Origin: Papio anubis | Taxonomy: Eukaryota; Chordata; Mammalia; Primates; Cercopithecidae | Assembly: GCF_008728515.1 (NCBI RefSeq) | Contig: NC_044989.1 | Span: 70,023,754-70,087,753, forward strand | Reading direction: 5' to 3' | Length of the DNA stretch: 64,000 bases | Part shown: in pieces, positions 46,346 to 61,246 of the stretch | How positions within the stretch are numbered: position 1 is the first letter of the stretch | How the letters are laid out: every line of letters starts with the position of its first letter | Notes under the pieces: model-generated | Database searches by the model: none | What the model was told of the DNA's origin: nothing | What the model saw: only the letters and a program-made list of their open reading frames with translations | Translations under genes and position numbers: made by a program

Positions 46346-48059
46346 CAAGTGTTTTAAAGCTTCAATATTTAATAAACTTTCCAAAATTAAATTTGAAATT
46401 CTTAACTTAGCCTTTTAACCCTCAACTAATTTTTTAGCTATTAAGTCCTCTGAAAGTCTAAGAGAGACATATTAGACTTAATTAGTATGTTAAAATTATA
46501 TAGGAAGCATTGTCAAATATAAAATGATGTTTAACTTTCTTTGGGTTATATTTATTAATATAAAATGTGTTATTAATCTGAGTTCCAAAATTATATGAGA
46601 TTCTTAAAATTCTTAAGTGTCTTAGTATATGTTATCAGTAATAATTATGATTTTTATGTAAAATTGTTGTATACCACAGAAATAGCCAAATTTCCATGTC
46701 AATTGCCTTTATGGCTATTCTAAGACTTCTGTCATTTACAATTAATTGTTTTACACTGATTCTTCTAAAAAAGGTATAATCCAAAACTTGCTTCTTTAGG
46801 GGACTTCATGAAAAGGACTCTGACAGGTACTCTTGAATGCAGATTTCTGATAACTTTGGAGATTGTGCCATTTGGACTAGAGAAAAAAATCCCCAGACTC
46901 TAATTGAAAAGTTGATGCATTAATGAGGATTTCTAGCTTGGCATCAAGCAAAATAAGAATTAATTACATGGGACTGAATTAATAGAGGACTAAAATGATT
47001 TTTTAACTTTCTTGTATGAAACATTGATGATTCTTTTTGCTTTGCTTTTCAGCGTCAAGAAAACTTTTTTCTTTTAAACTATATACAGTGTTTAATAATT
47101 GAGTAAAGTTTACTCTTGTGACCAAAATTTGCAGCGTATTTCTTTCTCTCCACCTGATTTATTCAGAATTTGGAAACTGTTTGTGAGTATTCTTAATTTA
47201 TGGCAATATAGTTGTTTGACTAAGTCTGTTTTCTTCTACAAAAGGACACAGATGGAGACACTGGTTATTTTACCAAGAGTTTGACTAGAATGACATTTTT
47301 AAAGATATGCTCAGACTGGTTTGAAGAATTGATATTGAGTTTACAGAGCTGATAAAAAGCTCCTTGGAAAGACTGGCCTTATACCATGGCTGTGTGATTT
47401 CTTTACAAAGTTCCTGACCTGTACTAAGTAAAAAAATGTCACTTTCTGACAGGCTTAAGAACCCCAAGTTATTTTGGAATCTTGAGAAGAGAGGAATTCA
47501 CCCAATTCATACAGGTATCTGCAGGCACAATTAAATCCTTGGCTGGGCTGGAGGCTTTTAACAAGTCTAATTTGAAATTGCTTGTGAAAAAACAAGTCCC
47601 AGCAAAGCCAATTTTTAAAAAAGGGCCTAAAGTGCAGCAAATAATTATTCTAGCTGCACTTTAGGCAAATAATCAGGCCAAGTATTATAAAACTAAAACT
47701 TATTTTGCAAATAAATTTATTCTACTTTGACTTGTCTATGATAGAAATACAGGACTGAAGAGAAAAATTATATTTCAGAAGAAAACTATAGTACACCTGG
47801 TATTAAATTCTAGCCTTGTCCATTGTTTTTGAGTGTTTATTATTTTCCCACCTGCAATGCCATCTCCCAAAATGAGACACAGCTGTTTAATGGGACTGGC
47901 CTATTTCTAGACTGGTTTGGTTAAATTTAAATGTTAAGCCTCTACCCCAAGGTAAACATGGATCATATGTTACATGCATGTTCAATACATGTTCAATACA
48001 TGTGTGTCCTTCATGGATATTTATAGCCCCTCCTGTAACATGCTAAATATATACGTTTA

Positions 48060-48640
48060 GCCAATCTGTTGTCATTTCCCCTCAGGTGTCCAGGTACAAT
48101 TGACAGTAGGGAACAAACTTATTTACATTCTTACTGATACAGGAGCCATATATTCTGTAGTCAACACCCATGTACCCCTGGTTCAAACAGGACAATAATG
48201 GTTATAGGAGTGCCAAGGGAAACTGTGATTTGCCCCTTCCTGCAACTTTTAGATTGTCATCTTGGAGATCATGATTGATGGGAAAAACTGAAAAGATGAA
48301 CCATACCTAAAAAGAAACATTGCTAAAATATGTCAAGAAACTAATTTGACTTGGGATAAGGCATTGCTGGTTGCCCTGTCATGGATTAGAGTGGCTCCCC
48401 AAAGTGGGCTGAAATTGAGCCCAGTGAAATTAACTCATCCCACAGATGTAGCCCTAAATCCTTTTCAACTGGGAGATCAGGTCCTCCTAAAAACCTGGAA
48501 GGAACAAGTGAATGGGACTGTTTGAGATGTTGCTGAATACCCACTCATCAGTGAAGTTTGTTGGAATAAAACTGTGGGTACACTATACTCAAGTTGACAC
48601 TACTAGAGGGCCCCTCCTAGCTCAAAAACTGCAGAAACAA
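48060..48640 (+). pseudogene. Retroviral pol remnants (protease and integrase C-terminus), broken
   Basis: A protease-like segment carries the Asp-Thr-Gly-Ala catalytic motif at 48136-48147, preceded by residues TVGNK. About 330 bases further on, residues GDQVLLKTWKE (from about 48472) match the SH3-like C-terminus of gammaretrovirus-type integrase and run into a stop near 48521. The reverse transcriptase, RNase H and integrase core that should lie between are deleted, and no env lies before the 3' LTR. The remnant supports a class I (gamma-like) origin and cannot encode a working enzyme. Confidence 0.7.
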
Positions 48641-48830
48641 GAAAGGAGATGCCTATAATCATTGTTCCTAAAAGGAGCATTAAGGAATATTTCCTTAGCC
48701 AGGTCAAATAGTTTCATTCCACAGTCACCCCTTGTCAACCCTGCCCAGTGGAAAGTAGCCAAATGAGAGAAAACATTCTGTTGTCCCCAACTCCACAAGA
48801 TTATGGAAGGAACCTTTGATACTGGGGAAT

Positions 48831-49363
48831 TGTAACAGTGAGAAAAATCTAACATAGCTGACTTCATCTTGCTTCTAACCTCACAAGCTAACTGCATTTG
48901 TTTATTCCTACATGTAGGCCAAGCTAATCATGGAAATAATTTATTTTATAGTTTAACTGTAGAACCAATGACTCTCTGTCTTTTGAAACAGACTTCTGAG
49001 GAGGTAAGGAAGTATGTACACAAGTAACAATGCTATCTTAAAGATTTATAGGAAAAGGGTGGATCTGACAAGCAGTTAACTATGAACAAAGAAGATTTGC
49101 AACCTCCTTGGACCCCTGTTGATGCCCAGATGTCTGTGGTCACCAGTCACCTCTGGACTTTAACTCCTTCCCTGTTCCCCTTTCCCCCAACATAAAAGAG
49201 CCTAAAAATCTATCAACTTAGGGTGCTTTAGGACACTAGTCCACCATCATCTTGTTTACTGGCTCCCTGAAACAAAGTCATCTTCCTTGCCTCAACACCT
49301 TGTCTCTCAACTTATTGGCTGTTGTGCAATAAGCAGTATGAGCTTTGGACTCAACTGCAGTAT
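48831..49363 (+). mobile_element. 3' LTR of the ERV
   Basis: About 530 bases from TGTAACAGTGAGAAAAATCT to ctcaactgca. A TATA-like box cataaaagagc lies at about 49191, and a polyadenylation-type region with ctccctgaaacaaagtcatc follows. It is more complete than the 5' LTR. Confidence 0.8.
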
Positions 49364-49499
49364 CAGAGGGAAGACTTGCCACTCTGGGAAAAAAAATCCC
49401 CTATTTACATGTGTTGGGCCATTTCAGTGAGTATTTAGAGAGGAGATTCAGAAGTCTAGGCTAAAACCCAATTTTCCCTGGAAGTGTTCTTCTTGTCTA

Positions 49500-50075
49500 T
49501 CGCTCCAAAAAATAACACTCAAAATTCAGGGGTGTGAAACAACCACAGTCATTTATTATTATCTCTCATGATTCTGGTGATTGGGCTCAGCTAGTTGGTT
49601 CCCACTTAGAATGTGTCACCTGGCTACCATGAGACACAGATTGTACTGGAATGGCCTTGAAGGCTTCCTTATTCACATGCGTGGCACTGGAACTGGGAAA
49701 ATTCAAACTGCTGGGGAATGAAACAGTCAAAGTTCCTTGACTCTTTCTTTATTTTCACGGAGTCTATTTACATGATCTCTGCAACATGGTGGTTTCAGGG
49801 CTGCTATACTTATACACTCCAAAGGCACATGTTCTGAGCAAGAGAGCTAACTGATGCCTAGAGCTAGATGACCAGGTCTCCTTTTAAGACCCAGTTTTGA
49901 AAGTCCCATAGCATTACTTTAGATGTGCAGTCACAGAAATCCATCTATGAAGCCTACCTGGGTTCAAGGTGAAAGGACTTAGATGCCACCTCTTGATTGA
50001 GGTTGGGGGCAGGGTTTTGGAAGAGCACATGGGACTGAACATATTGTTGCAGCAATTCTGAAAAATACAATCTGC
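49500..50075. repeat. Old interspersed repeat, same unresolved family as 11455
   Basis: The order is accacagtcatttattatta, ctcatgattctggtgattgg, aaactgctggggaatgaaac, catggtggtttcagggctgc, gccacctcttgattgaggtt, ctgaaaaatacaatctgc. It is longer than the copy near 11.5 kb. Confidence 0.5.
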
Positions 50076-50164
50076 AGTAGGAAGTTTAATGCAACTTGTT
50101 GAATTAATAAATGATTGTATACCATTAATAGTAATACTTCTTGACACCTACTGTATGAGAGTAT

Positions 50165-50280
50165 CTAACTCATAGAGCCGTGTGAGGATTAACTCATTAA
50201 TATCGTATATTTAAACCACCTAGAATACTGACTGGCACATAGTAAGTGCATATAGTAAGTAACTCTAGCTGTACTCTAGA
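50165..50280 (+). repeat. MIR, sense
   Basis: The line gtgtgaggattaactcatta and gactggcacatagtaagtgc is the MIR 3' core. Confidence 0.75.
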
Positions 50281-50570
50281 GTTAAGAAAAATTAGAAGTT
50301 CATAACTATAGTATTAACTAATTACCCTTCCCCATCTTTCAATTCTCAGTTGTTCATTCTGCTATTCCCTTTTTTTTAGAAAAAAGTTTATGGGTTTATG
50401 TCCTTGTTTAGGTGGAAAAGCTTTCACCATCTGAAAATGTCTTAAGAAAAGATACATGGGAGATAAATATTTTGAAATTGTACGTGTCTGAAATATATTT
50501 ACCCCCACATTTGACTGCTAATTTGTGTGGGTATGAGAATCTATGTTAGAAATAATTTTCTCTCAGCATT

Positions 50571-50881
50571 TTATTTATTTATTTATTTAATTTATTTAGA
50601 TACAGAGTCTCGCTCCATCACTTAGGCTGGAGTGCAGTGGGGCCATCTTGACTCACTGAAACCTCCACTTTCCAGGTTCCAGTGATTCTCATGCTTCAGC
50701 CTCCTGAGTATCTGGGATTACAGGCACCCACCACAATGCCCGGCTAATTTTTGTATTTTTTAGTAGAGATGAGGTTTCACCATGTTGGCCAGGGTGGTCT
50801 TGAACTCCTGTCCTCAAGTGATCCACTCACTTTGGTCTCTCAGAGTGCTGGGATTACAGGTGTGAGCCACTGCACCCGGTC
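50571..50881 (-). mobile_element. Alu (S-like), antisense, (TTTA)n tail
   Basis: Full-length; TSD TCTCAGCATTTTA on both sides; the tail side is (TTTA)n. Confidence 0.95.
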
Positions 50882-51360
50882 TATTCTCAGCATTTTAAAG
50901 ACATTATTCCATTGTCTTTCAGTTTTATGCGTTGCTACTGAGAAATCAGATGCCATTCTGATTCTGGATCCTTTATGTGAAACCTTATTTCCTCCTGGGT
51001 ACTTGTAAGATCTTCTCTATGTCCTCAGTCTTCTGAAGTTTTATCACAATGTGCCTTGGTGTGGTTCTGGTTTGTCCATTGCACTGTGCTCAGTGAGCAC
51101 TTTCAATGTGGAAATGCATGCTCTTTATTTCTCAAAATATATAATTGAATAATTCATTTCTTACCCCGTTTCCCAGATATCCAGGGCTGGCTTTCTAATC
51201 TTCTTATTTTTTCTTATTTCTTCCCCTTCTCTTTGCCTTTTGTCTATGCATTCTAGGATATTTTCTAACTTTATCTTCTTAACATTCTACTGAGTTTTTC
51301 ATTTTTGCTATTGTATTTTTAATTTAAAAGAGCTGTATTTGGTTCTATGAGTGTTCCTTT
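50882..51360. other. Probable old L1-related sequence
   Basis: The layout cattattccattgtctttca, cacaatgtgccttggtgtgg and tatttggttctatgagtgtt resembles antisense sequence from old L1 elements. The assignment is tentative. Confidence 0.35.
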
Positions 51361-51545
51361 TTTAGAGTATTTATTTGTTTACTTATTGAGATAGTGTCTC
51401 GCTATGTCACCCAGGCTAGAGTGCAGTGTCTGTTCACAGGTGTGGTCATAGCACGCTATAGCCTCAAACTCCTGGGCTCAAGTGGTCCTCCTGCCTCAGC
51501 CTACCAAGTAGCAGGGGCTACAGGCTCATGTCATCGCGCCCAGCT
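51361..51545 (-). mobile_element. Alu right-arm fragment, antisense
   Basis: It extends from the tail (tatttgtttacttattgaga) to catcgcgcccagc, with one arm only. Confidence 0.85.
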
Positions 51546-52229
51546 TTTCTGTTCTGTTTGATCTTTCTCAGAGAAGATCAATAATAGATTTCTCAGTTTT
51601 CTTCTCCCCATATACTCTTTTTCTTCCTTGTCTCATTTTTCCTGTTAGCATGTTTTGGACTCTGTCTTTAATGTCAGATCCTTCCCTTACATTGTGATGA
51701 CTTTCAGCTGCCTGCTCTTACTTAAGTGTGCCAGATTTAGCAACAAAAAGAAAGAAAAAAAAGACAGGACATCTGGTTAAATTTGAATTTTAGATAAACA
51801 ATGAATAATTTTTAGTATAAGTATGTCTCATGCAATATTTTGGACATACTTATAATACATGAGTATTTTATATTTTAGTAAAACATTACTTGGTGTTTCA
51901 CTGAAAATCAAATTTAACTAAGTGTCCTGTATTTTATCTCACAACCCTAAGAGTGAGATCTGCAAAGCTGCCTGGAAGCCCTGAGTGCGTGTGTAAGTGG
52001 GTGGGGCTTGACAAGGGTGAGTTGACTAACAGGTTCCTTCAGTTTCATTGCGCAAATTATTACATTTTTTCAGGTCTTTTCTCTTAGATTCCCCAGAGAA
52101 GAGTATTCCAAACTCCCCATCCTAGTGAGTTTGGTCCTGGCTGCCAGAGTTCTAGGAGCCAAGTGGGAAGAATACCAAGCAGCTCAGTAAACATCATCTT
52201 AAGTTTCATGTGGCTCTTCAATTTCAGTA
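51546..52229. other. Low-copy sequence
   Basis: No gene recognised. Confidence 0.35.
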
Positions 52230-52790
52230 CAGTAGCCCTAGTCTTGTGTTCATCTCTTGGCCTTGATGAAAGATGGCTGCAAATTCTTTGCACCCTCCCA
52301 CCCCTCCCCACTCAGAGATGGAGCCTAATCCCCTTCCCTCAAATCTAGGCTGGCCCTAGTGACAGGCATGACTTATAGAATGCAACAGAAATAACATTCA
52401 TCAGCTTCCAAGCTTGCATAATAAGAAGCCTTGTAACTTCTGCCCGGATGTCTTGGAGTATCATTTCTGGAAACCCTGAGCCTCCATGAAGGAAATCTGA
52501 CTCTGAGCCTGCCATGTGAAGAGGGCATGTGTAGATGCTCTAGTTGACAGTGCCAGTTGAGACCAACCTTCCAGCTCTTCTTATCATGGTACCCAATATG
52601 TGCGTTCTCCAGACTGGCCCATCTGCCAGCTGGATAACACCAAGTGACTTTTCTTGATGCCAGGTGGAATAGAAGAATTGCTCAGTTCAAATTCAGACCC
52701 AGAAAATCATGAGATATAATGGTCATTGTTTTAAGTCATCTTCAAGTGTTGGGGTGGTTTTTAGGCAACCTTAGACAACCAGAACACCTC
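52230..52790 (+). mobile_element. MLT1-type LTR (ERVL-MaLR)
   Basis: Order typical of MLT1: gcaaattctttgcaccctcc, gatggagcctaatccccttc, ggctggccctagtgacaggc, gcctgccatgtgaagagggc, gtcattgttttaagtcatct, ggggtggtttttaggcaacc. No internal sequence is attached. Confidence 0.85.
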
Positions 52791-53199
52791 GACTGCATCT
52801 GGTGTCCCCATTCCAGAGAGCCCTGCATGATTCTTCAAACAACATGCTTCCAATCATCCGCCCTGGCGGAAGAGGAGCAGTGGCCACTGTGCAGTGTTGG
52901 GGAGGCTCACTGCTTCTTGTACAGACTTACAAGAAATCGTCCTGGGTTTAGTCTCACCTACACACCCACTTTCAAACGCATCCAGTGCAGCAAACTCTCC
53001 TATCCTGAGAAATCCCACTGTCATGTTGTTTCTTGGTTTTCCCTACTCCTGGTTTGGAAGTCGGCTTTCTCAGGTCTGTTAAGTCCGTTGTCGCCTGTCC
53101 ACGTGCTTTCCAGGTTCCAAACTCTTATTATTTTTCCTCTTTTATTCCCTTGTCCTTGTGAGATTTAATTTTTTTTTTTTAATTTAAAAAAGTGTGTTT
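52791..53199. other. Low-copy sequence
   Basis: A 149-codon plus-strand frame (52719-53168) starts inside the MLT1 LTR and continues here. It has no recognised motif and is not called. Confidence 0.4.
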
Positions 53200-53515
53200 T
53201 TTTTTTTGTGGGGAGGGGGGAGTGCAGGGGACAGAGTTTCACTCTGTCACCCAGGCTGGAGTGCAGAGGCATAGCTCACTGCAGCTTCAAACTCTGGGCT
53301 CAAGTGATCTTCCTGCCTCAGCCTCCCCAGTAGCTGGGACTAGAGGTGTGCGTCACTAGGCTTGGCTGTTTTTTTTTTTTTTAAGAGACATGGTGGGTGG
53401 GGGAGAGAGAGTCTCATTGTGTTGCCCAGACTGGTCTCGAACTCCTGACCTGAAACCATCCTCCCACTGTGGCGTTCCAACGTGCTGGTTTACAGGCGTG
53501 AGCCACGGCACCCAG
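53200..53515 (-). mobile_element. Alu (J-like), antisense
   Basis: Two arms with a G-rich insertion near the start (tgtggggaggggggagtgca) and a poly-T linker; heavily diverged. Confidence 0.9.
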
Positions 53516-53579
53516 CCCTGTCTTTAATTTAAAGGCTTCTTGGAGTCGAATTTCTACAATTATATTAATTTTTTAAATA

Positions 53580-53785
53580 CTCTTAGATCAGGTTTCCTAG
53601 AAACAGAGTCTGATCCTGGGATTCTAGTGCAAGTGCTGTAGTGAGCGTATTCTCGAGGGAAGCCTCTAGGTAAGTGAGGGAAATAGGATAGGCCAGAGGG
53701 AGAAACTGGGCAAATTTCTGACGAAGTTTAGCCTCAGTCTGATCCCATGGGAGCTCTGGCATCTGAAGGGTACCGCAGATTTATT
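53580..53785. repeat. Possible ancient repeat, unresolved
   Basis: The line atcaggtttcctagaaacag, gggattctagtgcaagtgct resembles a mammalian-wide repeat start; the family is not certain. Confidence 0.35.
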
Positions 53786-53796
53786 CCTGGCCTTTT

Positions 53797-54372
53797 TTTT
53801 TTTTTTTTTTTAAGTGGTGACAGGTCATTTATTTAGAAAGAAATATTTCCTTTTTGTTTAAACAACAAAACTTCACAAGGGAATAATTCATTTGCATTAT
53901 CTTGATTTGTTTACAATAAATATGGTCAAATAAATGTTCAAAATCCAAACTCAGCCAAGTTCAAGGTTTCTCAACCCTGGGGATTTCCCTAATGTAATTG
54001 AAAAGCTATTATTCAATGTCCTCTGAGTATCTTCTGAATCTCTGCACTGGATTATACGCCATCATCTAATTTATTTTTTTATTTTTTTATTTTTTTACTA
54101 TTAACATTTTTAATTGTATCATATTTGTAGCTGTTACATTGTGAATAGCACAAAAAATGGCAAATAATCTCCCAATATTTAAAAAGTATTATCCAATGCA
54201 GCAAGGAAGTCACATCTTTTAAACCCTAAAAAAGTTAGCCTCTGGCTGTGGCTTCCCCAGTCTGGTCTGAGCGCAAATATCGGCAGAAGCGGGCAGTGAG
54301 GGGGCAGTGATCTGGGGCCAGATGCACCCACCTAGTAAAGATTATTTGAGCGGGGTGCCAACAGCGTCTGCT
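53797..54372 (-). pseudogene. Processed retrocopy of an mRNA 3' end, antisense (parent unknown)
   Basis: Read on the minus strand, a polyadenylation signal AAATAAATGACC lies about 20 bases before an 18-base poly-A (seen as poly-T at 53797-53814), as in a processed mRNA. Imperfect direct repeats flank the segment: ATTCCTGGCCTTT at 53782 and ATTCCTAACCTTT at about 54375. The insert of about 580 bp has no significant frame, so only 3'-UTR-type sequence is present. An (A6T)n-like run at 54070-54097 interrupts it. I cannot name the parent gene. Confidence 0.6.
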
Positions 54373-54411
54373 TCATTCCTAACCTTTATTTTTTTCGTGT
54401 AGCCTAATTTT

Positions 54412-54540
54412 TTCTTTCTTTTTTTTTAGAGACAGGTTTTCACCATGTAGCCTAGGCTAGTCTCCCAAACTCCTGGCCTCAAGCAACCACCTGGGCCTCC
54501 CAAACTGTTGGGATTATAGTCTGAGCCACCTCACCCAGAC
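54412..54540 (-). mobile_element. Alu monomer (FLAM-like), antisense
   Basis: Poly-T and one diverged arm, ending ccacctcacccagac. Confidence 0.82.
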
Positions 54541-54633
54541 TAACTGTTGCTTGTAAGGGATGCAGTGTCTCTCTAATCTTGCTGAGGAAATGAATTATCT
54601 GTATTTCATTTCTTCCTACTGTTTGCCCTTTAA

Positions 54634-55829
<1,196 letters not shown>

Positions 55830-56580
55830 GGGGTTGGGGGAAGCGTGCATTCGAGGCGGGACTGCGGCTCCGCGCGGAGCTGGGCGCGGCAGGCGCAGGG
55901 AGGAACTGGCGAGGTGGCCCGGGCTCGGCCCTCCGAGGGGTGGAGCGCCCGGGACACGGGGACCCCGAGAATCCAACTGCTCCCACCCTGCGGGACCAGG
56001 AGCGGGGCTGGCGGTACTGGCGGCACTATCCAATCCGGGCAGGGGGCGAGGCCGGGGGACCGGGCCGGCCTAGGGCGCGGGCACGTGTGGAGGGCGGACC
56101 CGCCGAGGGTCGAGGCCCGCCCCTCAGAGAGCTCCTGGCGCTGCTGTCCCGGCCCGGGGCCCCAGGTGCGCTTCGCCTAGAGAGGGATTTTCCGGTCTAG
56201 TGGGCAGAGGAAAAACCAGGAACTCCGGCTCAGTCTCCACCCCAAAGCGGGGCGGATCCGTCCCGGATAAGACCTGCCGTCTGGCCCTGAGCAGGGTGTG
56301 ACCTCCGCAGCCGCAGAGGAGCGCAGCCCGGCCTCGGTACGAGGGGAAAGGGGCTCCGGGCCGGGGGTCCTGGGCTCGGGGAACGGGGAACATGGCCCGG
56401 GAGCGTCTCGCGGGGATGCCCGGCTCCGCGCTGCGCCCCAGAGTGGGTGTTTGCCACCGGCTTGCGGGCAAGCCCGGGGGGCCACAGGGTGGAGGGGGCC
56501 AGCGGGCCCGGGACTCGCTCCGGGTGGGCGAGAGGGAGGCGAGTGCGGCGCCTAACCACTGGCACCATCCAGGGCGGCTT
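55830..56580. promoter_or_regulatory. CpG island, candidate promoter of an unidentified gene
   Basis: About 750 bp rich in G+C and in intact CpG dinucleotides, standing out sharply from the AT-rich flanks; no Alu explains it. Visible motifs are a CCAAT box at 56030-56034, GC boxes at 56042-56051 and 56249-56255, and an E-box CACGTG at 56082-56087. No TATA box is seen, which fits a housekeeping-type promoter. A possible first-exon donor CAG-GTGCGC lies at 56163-56170 on the plus strand. An ATG with good initiation context (gaacATGG) at 56392 opens a 101-codon plus-strand frame to 56697, and frames of 115 and 126 codons lie on the minus strand. These overlapping frames are expected from the composition, so no CDS is called. 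The direction of transcription is not decidable. Confidence 0.7.
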
Positions 56581-57145
56581 ACACAGCTCAGGACGCGGGT
56601 CAGAGACCACGGCAGTTATTTATTCAGTCCGTGTGCTGATCTCGGGCATCAAAAAGAAAGGACCGAGATAATCTTGACTGTAGCTAACTGCGCCTAACAC
56701 CTCTTACAGTTGACTTTTTGATTCTTTCTTTACTCCATTTAAGAAACTTACTCCTTTCTCCTAGATCCTTACCATTTTCTTACCTTCTCGTGTGTCCAAT
56801 GCCCTCGGCACAGTGCCCGGCACATCAGAGTCTGATCATTATAGGGTCCATGACTTGAGTTGGCCGGTGGCGCAGTCTCACCAGTTTGTCATGACTTTGA
56901 CCAGCTGGAGACTTTGGGGCCAAGGAGGATTGCTTCTCAACAATTTGCCGGCAGAAGTGTCCCCCGGTCAATGCAAGTCTTCTGAGCTGATAGAGCAGAG
57001 TGGGTCCTGCATAACTCGTGCTTTTCATGGAACTCGGCATCTGCTCTCTCCTGCTGACAGTGGGAAGGATAGATAGGGTGGCCCTCTCCAAGTTATCCAT
57101 TCTCCTGCCCACCAGTCCATGACACCCCACCACCCCTTTCCATTC
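56581..57145. other. Low-copy sequence downstream of the CpG island
   Basis: No exon is recognised. A weak MIR/L2-like clause (ggcacagtgcccggcacatc) lies at about 56810-56830. A 94-codon plus-strand frame and a 102-codon minus-strand frame overlap; neither has a motif. Confidence 0.4.
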
Positions 57146-57345
57146 CCTACTGTTTGCCCTTTAATTTTTTGTTTTGTTTTGAGACGCAATGTCACTTCTG
57201 AAGCCCAGGCTGGAGTGCAGTGCCTGGATACAGCTCACGCTGTCTCCCAGGCTCAGGTGTTTCACCCACCTCAACCTCCTGAGTAGCTGAGACTACAGGT
57301 GCATGCCACCACGTGCCTATAGTCCCAGCTACTCAGGAGGTAACT
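57146..57345. repeat. Rearranged Alu block: local duplicate plus snap-back
   Basis: The first 36 bases are identical to 54615-54650 (non-Alu flank plus T/G tail). The following antisense Alu part shares the rare ggctcaggtgtttc reading with the Alu at 54930-54950. At 57276-57303 the antisense arm is followed after about 9 bases by its own near-complement at 57313-57340, giving an imperfect hairpin with a stem of about 27 bp. Confidence 0.8.
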
Positions 57346-57350
57346 GGTAA

Positions 57351-57675
<325 letters not shown>

Positions 57676-58272
57676 CGTCCAAACCCTAGATTTTTCGTTG
57701 CCAGGGAATTCTCAGACACAGATGGAAGAGCAAATAGGAGAGGAAGTGGACAGGAATAAGAAAATGGATAACCCCAGTGACCCAAGAACTGCTAACTCCC
57801 CAGAGCCCTATCAGGCCAAGGCCATCCTCATTCAGCTCATGTCAGATTTCTGTTGATTGAGGATATAGACGCAAGTACACCCCTGCCCCCACTCACACGT
57901 AGACAGGCACAGGCACAGGCACACAGCTACTGGATCAAGGGCTTCTGTGAATTTCCCTCCTGGATGTTCTTGCATTTGGTTAGGGATCATTTTTCTCTGC
58001 AAGCAATTTAGAGGGTAACCTGCACAGTCAAGCCGTGTACCACTCCAGGCCTTAGTGTTTAAAGGGTGAGTCTCCTGGTCATCCCCAGGCTCATGTCCAG
58101 TGGCATGTTTCTTTGTTTATGTCCAGCCACTCTTTTGTTTTCCTGAGCTCACTTATTATCTGATTGTAGACTAAGCCTGCTTTTCTCCAAGGGAGATCAA
58201 GATGAGTGGCAGGCACTGGGGATGGTGGGCAGTGTGCCAGGGAGTACCTGAAGTTCCAGAATAAACAAGCAG
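57676..58272. other. Low-copy sequence
   Basis: No gene recognised. A short (AGGCAC)n run lies at about 57904-57922. Confidence 0.4.
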
Positions 58273-58487
58273 TGGGGAGGCCTGGACAACATAGCAAGAC
58301 CCCATCTCTACAAAAAGTTTAAAAATTAGCTGGGCATGGTAACGCCCACCTGTAGTCCCATCTACTTGGGAGGCTGGAGAGGGAGAATCGCTTAAGCCCA
58401 GGAGTTCAAGGCCACAGTGAGTTATGATCACACCACTGCACTCCAGCCTGGGTGATAAACAAACAAGCAAGCAAACAAACAAAAGCA
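58273..58487 (+). mobile_element. 5'-truncated Alu, sense, (AAAC)n tail
   Basis: It begins inside the left arm (ggcctggacaacatagcaag) and ends with AAAC/AAGC units. Confidence 0.92.
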
Positions 58488-59257
<770 letters not shown>

Positions 59258-59382
59258 AAAAGCCTGTTCTCTTATCCTCTCTGCCCTACCATAACTCCAT
59301 CAGTGCTTGGTTCATAGTAATTTGGAGTTGTGGCTTCGTAGGTTGTTAACTAAATCTTGAACAAATGTTTTTCTTTTTCTTA

Positions 59383-60393
<1,011 letters not shown>

Positions 60394-60470
60394 TAGATTT
60401 TGGTCATTATGTATAAACTCCAGGTAATGTGGTAAATGCTAAAACCTTCCTTCTCAAGGATAGTTCTTTT

Positions 60471-60740
60471 GTTTGTTTGTTTGTTTTTGAGGCAGAGTCT
60501 TGCTCTGTCACCCATTGCTCACTGCAGCCTCTGCCTCACAGGTTCAAGTGATTCTCCTGCCTCAGCCTCCCAAGTAGCTGGGAATACAGGCACACGCCAC
60601 CATGCCAGGCTAATTTTTGTATTTTTAGTGGAGACAGGGTTTCACCATGTTTGCCAGGGTGGAAACTCCTGACCTCGTGATCCGCCTGCCTCAGCTTCCC
60701 AAAGTTCTGGGATTACAGGCGTGAGCCACTGCGCCCGGCC
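60471..60740 (-). mobile_element. Alu, antisense, (TTTG)n tail, internal deletion
   Basis: TSD AAGGATAGTTCTTT on both sides. The clause after ctgtcaccc lacks about 30 bases (the usual aggctggagtgcagtgg part). Confidence 0.95.
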
Positions 60741-61246
60741 AAGGATAGTTCTTTATTATACCAATCACATCTCCCTTGTGATTTGATTAGCAGTTTTTTT
60801 TTTCCTCTGCAAACTCACCACATAGTCTTACAGCACTAACAACTCTAGAACAATGTGGAGCTCCAACTGAATGTTTTTTTTGTTTTTTTTTTTTTTGTCT
60901 GTTTATTGATTAACTTAATGGAAACTGAGATGGAGTACTACATTAATTCCCTGAGGAATTTAGGATTTCTGTCTAAGGCCTGTTGTTGGTTTTATTGGGA
61001 GTAATTTATTAGTGTTTGGTTTTGTTTGAACTGGATTGAGAGCTTTTGCTATGGGAACCTGAACCGCCACCTTTGAAGAATTCTTTTTAAAGATTCAAGT
61101 TGTTTGATGTCAGTAAATTGCTATACTGCTTCTTGGTCCATACCACTTGACATGAAAAAATAGAGTGAATATTATATCCACAGTCAGCACCAGAAATAAA
61201 TTGCAGCTAAGTGTCAGACTGTAAATTACTATGGAAAATACCTTCT
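60741..61246. other. Low-copy sequence
   Basis: No gene recognised; several T-rich runs. Confidence 0.35.

Noticed and set aside
52719..53168. 149-codon plus-strand frame
   Set aside because: It begins inside an MLT1 LTR and has no recognised motif.
56124..56697. Frames of 101, 115 and 126 codons in the CpG island
   Set aside because: They occur on both strands and are rich in Ala, Gly, Pro and Arg, as GC-rich DNA always gives. Stop codons are rare there by composition.
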